Source: VBAS01 sp965652775 (GTDB lineage Bacteria; Bacteroidota; Bacteroidia; Chitinophagales; Chitinophagaceae). Taken from it: a stretch of DNA of 16,312 bases. The notes under the pieces are model-generated. The model was not told the origin of the DNA, ran no database searches, and was given only the letters and a program-made list of their open reading frames with translations. Position numbers and translations under genes: made by a program. Where the stretch lies: contig CBFGXP010000077.1 of the NCBI GenBank assembly GCA_965652775.1, forward strand, positions 1 through 16,312. The letters are read 5' to 3'. This document shows positions 15,102 through 16,312 of the stretch, one piece after another. How positions within the stretch are numbered: position 1 is the stretch's first letter; the number at the start of each line of letters is the position of its first letter.

Positions 15102-16007
15102 ATGAAAAACTGCATTTTGCCCGAAATCCAATCTTTTATTGATTACCTGAAATTTGAAAAGCGGTATTCTGTTCACACCATCCGCTCTTACCATGACGAC
15201 CTGGTTCAGTTTAGTAATTTTCTTGACACGCAGTACGGCACATTCAGGCTCGAAGACATTTCTGCAACATTTATTCGAAGTTGGCTGGCATCATTAAAAG
15301 ATGAAGATGTGACATCGAGGACGATCAATCGGAAGATATCGACACTAAAATCTTTTTTTAAGCTTCAATTAAAGCAGGGCAGGATTGAAAACAGTCCAAT
15401 GGGAAATATAATTTCTCCTAAAATAAGTAAAAGATTGCCCGTCTTTATAAAAGAAAAGGACCTGGCGGATCTGACTAAGTCGCTCAACGCAAATACAGAA
15501 GATTGGGATGGAATGAACACGAGGATGCTGATCACTGTTTTTTATTCTACAGGTATGCGATTAAGTGAATTGATCAATCTTAAAGAAAGACAGGTTGATT
15601 TTTCCAGGAAACAAATAAAGATATTAGGGAAGGGAAACAAAGAAAGAATTATACCTGCAGGAGCGGAGCTACTGGAAATGATCCGCGAGTATATGAATGA
15701 AAAGAGAAGGCTTTTTGATAAAACCGATGATGCCTTGCTGGTAAATGTGAAAGGCAAGAAACTGTATGCTAAATATGCGTATAACCTCGTAAAAAACATT
15801 TTAACAGAAGAAGTAAAAACACTTGATAAAAAAAGCCCGCACGTACTACGGCATACTTTTGCTACGCATTTGATGAATAATGGAGCGAACCTGGATGCGG
15901 TAAAAGAATTGCTTGGCCATGCCAGTCTTGCAAGTACACAGGTTTATACACATAATACGATTGAAAAGCTGAAAAACGTGTATAAAAAAGCTCATCCTAA
16001 AGCCTGA
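15102..16007 (+). CDS. xerC: XerC/XerD-like tyrosine recombinase
   Basis: The 301-residue protein has the Xer layout: an N-terminal core-binding (SAM-like) domain at about 5-90 and a catalytic domain from about 112. All catalytic residues are present: R153 in S-T-G-M-R-L-S-E-L, K177 in G-K-G-N-K, H247 and R250 in H-V-L-R-H-T-F-A-T-H, H273 in L-L-G-H-A-S, and the nucleophile Y282 in V-Y-T-H. Length is typical of XerC/XerD (about 300). Such enzymes resolve chromosome dimers at dif. The position between rpsU and hpf recurs in Bacteroidota genomes, which favours a housekeeping Xer over a phage integrase. XerC and XerD cannot be told apart by eye. There is no sign of att sites or mobile genes beside it. 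Confidence 0.92.
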   Translation: MKNCILPEIQSFIDYLKFEKRYSVHTIRSYHDDLVQFSNFLDTQYGTFRLEDISATFIRSWLASLKDEDVTSRTINRKISTLKSFFKLQLKQGRIENSPMGNIISPKISKRLPVFIKEKDLADLTKSLNANTEDWDGMNTRMLITVFYSTGMRLSELINLKERQVDFSRKQIKILGKGNKERIIPAGAELLEMIREYMNEKRRLFDKTDDALLVNVKGKKLYAKYAYNLVKNILTEEVKTLDKKSPHVLRHTFATHLMNNGANLDAVKELLGHASLASTQVYTHNTIEKLKNVYKKAHPKA

Positions 16008-16040
16008 TTTAACAGCGTAACTGCAATAATTCTTTGAGAA

Positions 16041-16064
16041 ATTTTTTTGGAAAAAAATCTTTTT
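16041..16064 (+). terminator. Weak A/T-only hairpin after the recombinase gene
   Basis: ATTTTTTT (16041-16048) can pair with AAAAAAAT (16051-16058) across only two bases (GG), followed by a T-rich stretch. The two-base loop and absence of G-C pairs make it a doubtful terminator; it might simply be A/T-rich intergenic sequence. Confidence 0.25.
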
Positions 16065-16164
16065 AATTTTAACTTGTAGTGAACCAAAAACAAGCCTATG
16101 TAAAAAATCTAACGAAAAATTATTTAGTTCTTTATTTATTGTTTCACCTAAAAAATGCGATTCT

Positions 16165-16312
16165 ATGAACGTGAAGATTCAAACAGTTCGTTTCAATGCG
16201 GACGAGAAACTAGTAGCATACATTACTCAAAAATTAGAAAAGCTTAAAATTTTCCATGACCGCATTGTAGAAGTAGATGTGTTTCTGAAACTCGATAACG
16301 TGATTCATACTA
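16165..16312 (+). CDS. hpf: Ribosome hibernation promoting factor (HPF/RaiA family), 3' truncated
   Basis: The frame from ATG 16165 runs off the window after 49 codons. It begins M-N-V-K-I-Q-T-V-R-F-N-A-D-E-K-L, then has K-L-E-K-L-K-I-F-H-D and V-D-V-F-L-K-L-D-N. This is the beta-alpha-beta start of the short HPF/RaiA family, whose Bacteroidota members share the K-I-Q ... F-x-A-D-x-K-L and D-R-I ... V-F-L-x-L-D-N pattern. These proteins bind the decoding site of idle 30S subunits and, with dimerisation factors, store ribosomes as 100S particles. An ATG at 16155 is in another frame and gives no HPF-like product. The 157 bases before it hold an A/T-rich inverted repeat but no clear promoter. 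Position after rpsU and the Xer gene fits a translation-related cluster. Confidence 0.85.
   Translation, partial: MNVKIQTVRFNADEKLVAYITQKLEKLKIFHDRIVEVDVFLKLDNVIHT

Noticed and set aside
15102..16007. The tyrosine recombinase as a sign of a mobile element or integrated phage
   Set aside because: No phage or transposition genes, direct repeats or tRNA target are visible, and the rpsU - Xer - hpf order is a common housekeeping arrangement in Bacteroidota.
16155..16200. ATG at 16155 as the hpf start
   Set aside because: It is in a different frame and gives no HPF-like sequence; ATG 16165 does.
1..16312. CRISPR arrays, tRNA or rRNA genes, insertion sequences
   Set aside because: I saw no regularly spaced repeats, cloverleaf-like or rRNA sequence, transposase motifs or terminal inverted repeats.

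Overview
The window reads as chromosomal DNA of a member of the Bacteroidota, most likely a Chitinophagaceae-like species. Four things point there: a C-terminal surface-protein domain typical of type IX secretion substrates at the left edge; mostly absent Shine-Dalgarno (SD) sequences, with one striking exception in front of rpsU; a TAnnTTTG-type -7 promoter box in front of rpsU; and the rpsU - xerC-like recombinase - hpf order at the right edge. The taxon is inferred from these traits, since no search could be run.

Layout. Bases 1-617 (+) are the 3' end of a secreted or surface protein gene, possibly gingipain-like (PorU/PorU2 type), closed by a clear hairpin terminator. A free-standing SAM methyltransferase (696-1505, +) and hscA, an Hsp70 for Fe-S cluster assembly (1586-3454, +), follow. 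From 11727 down to 3447 (-) runs a tightly packed eight-gene operon: fatty-acid desaturase-like protein, zinc-ribbon methyltransferase, GT2, methyltransferase, multi-pass GT-C-like protein, GT2, methyltransferase, multi-pass LIC_10190-type protein. Junctions run from a 20-nt overlap to an 18-nt gap. A divergently oriented acyltransferase-3 gene (about 11886-13001, +) sits behind the desaturase and faces a second acyltransferase-3 gene (-), which follows ribE (riboflavin synthase, -). Divergent from ribE is rpsU (bS21) with its own promoter, strong SD and terminator, then a XerC/D-like tyrosine recombinase and the start of hpf, which is cut by the window edge.

How the genes may work together. 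The operon contains the order GT2 - methyltransferase - multi-membrane-span protein twice in succession (9831 to 6594 and 6575 to 3447), preceded by a desaturase-like enzyme and a further methyltransferase. From the families, a reasonable inference is that each GT2 charges a polyprenyl phosphate with a sugar, the membrane protein transfers it on the outer face of the inner membrane, and the methyltransferases modify or cap sugar or lipid. The two acyltransferases next door could decorate the same material. The product is unknown; this is the best candidate here for an undescribed surface glycan or glycolipid pathway. The right end is a translation-linked block: bS21, whose family in Bacteroidota hides the anti-SD of 16S rRNA, and a ribosome hibernation factor.
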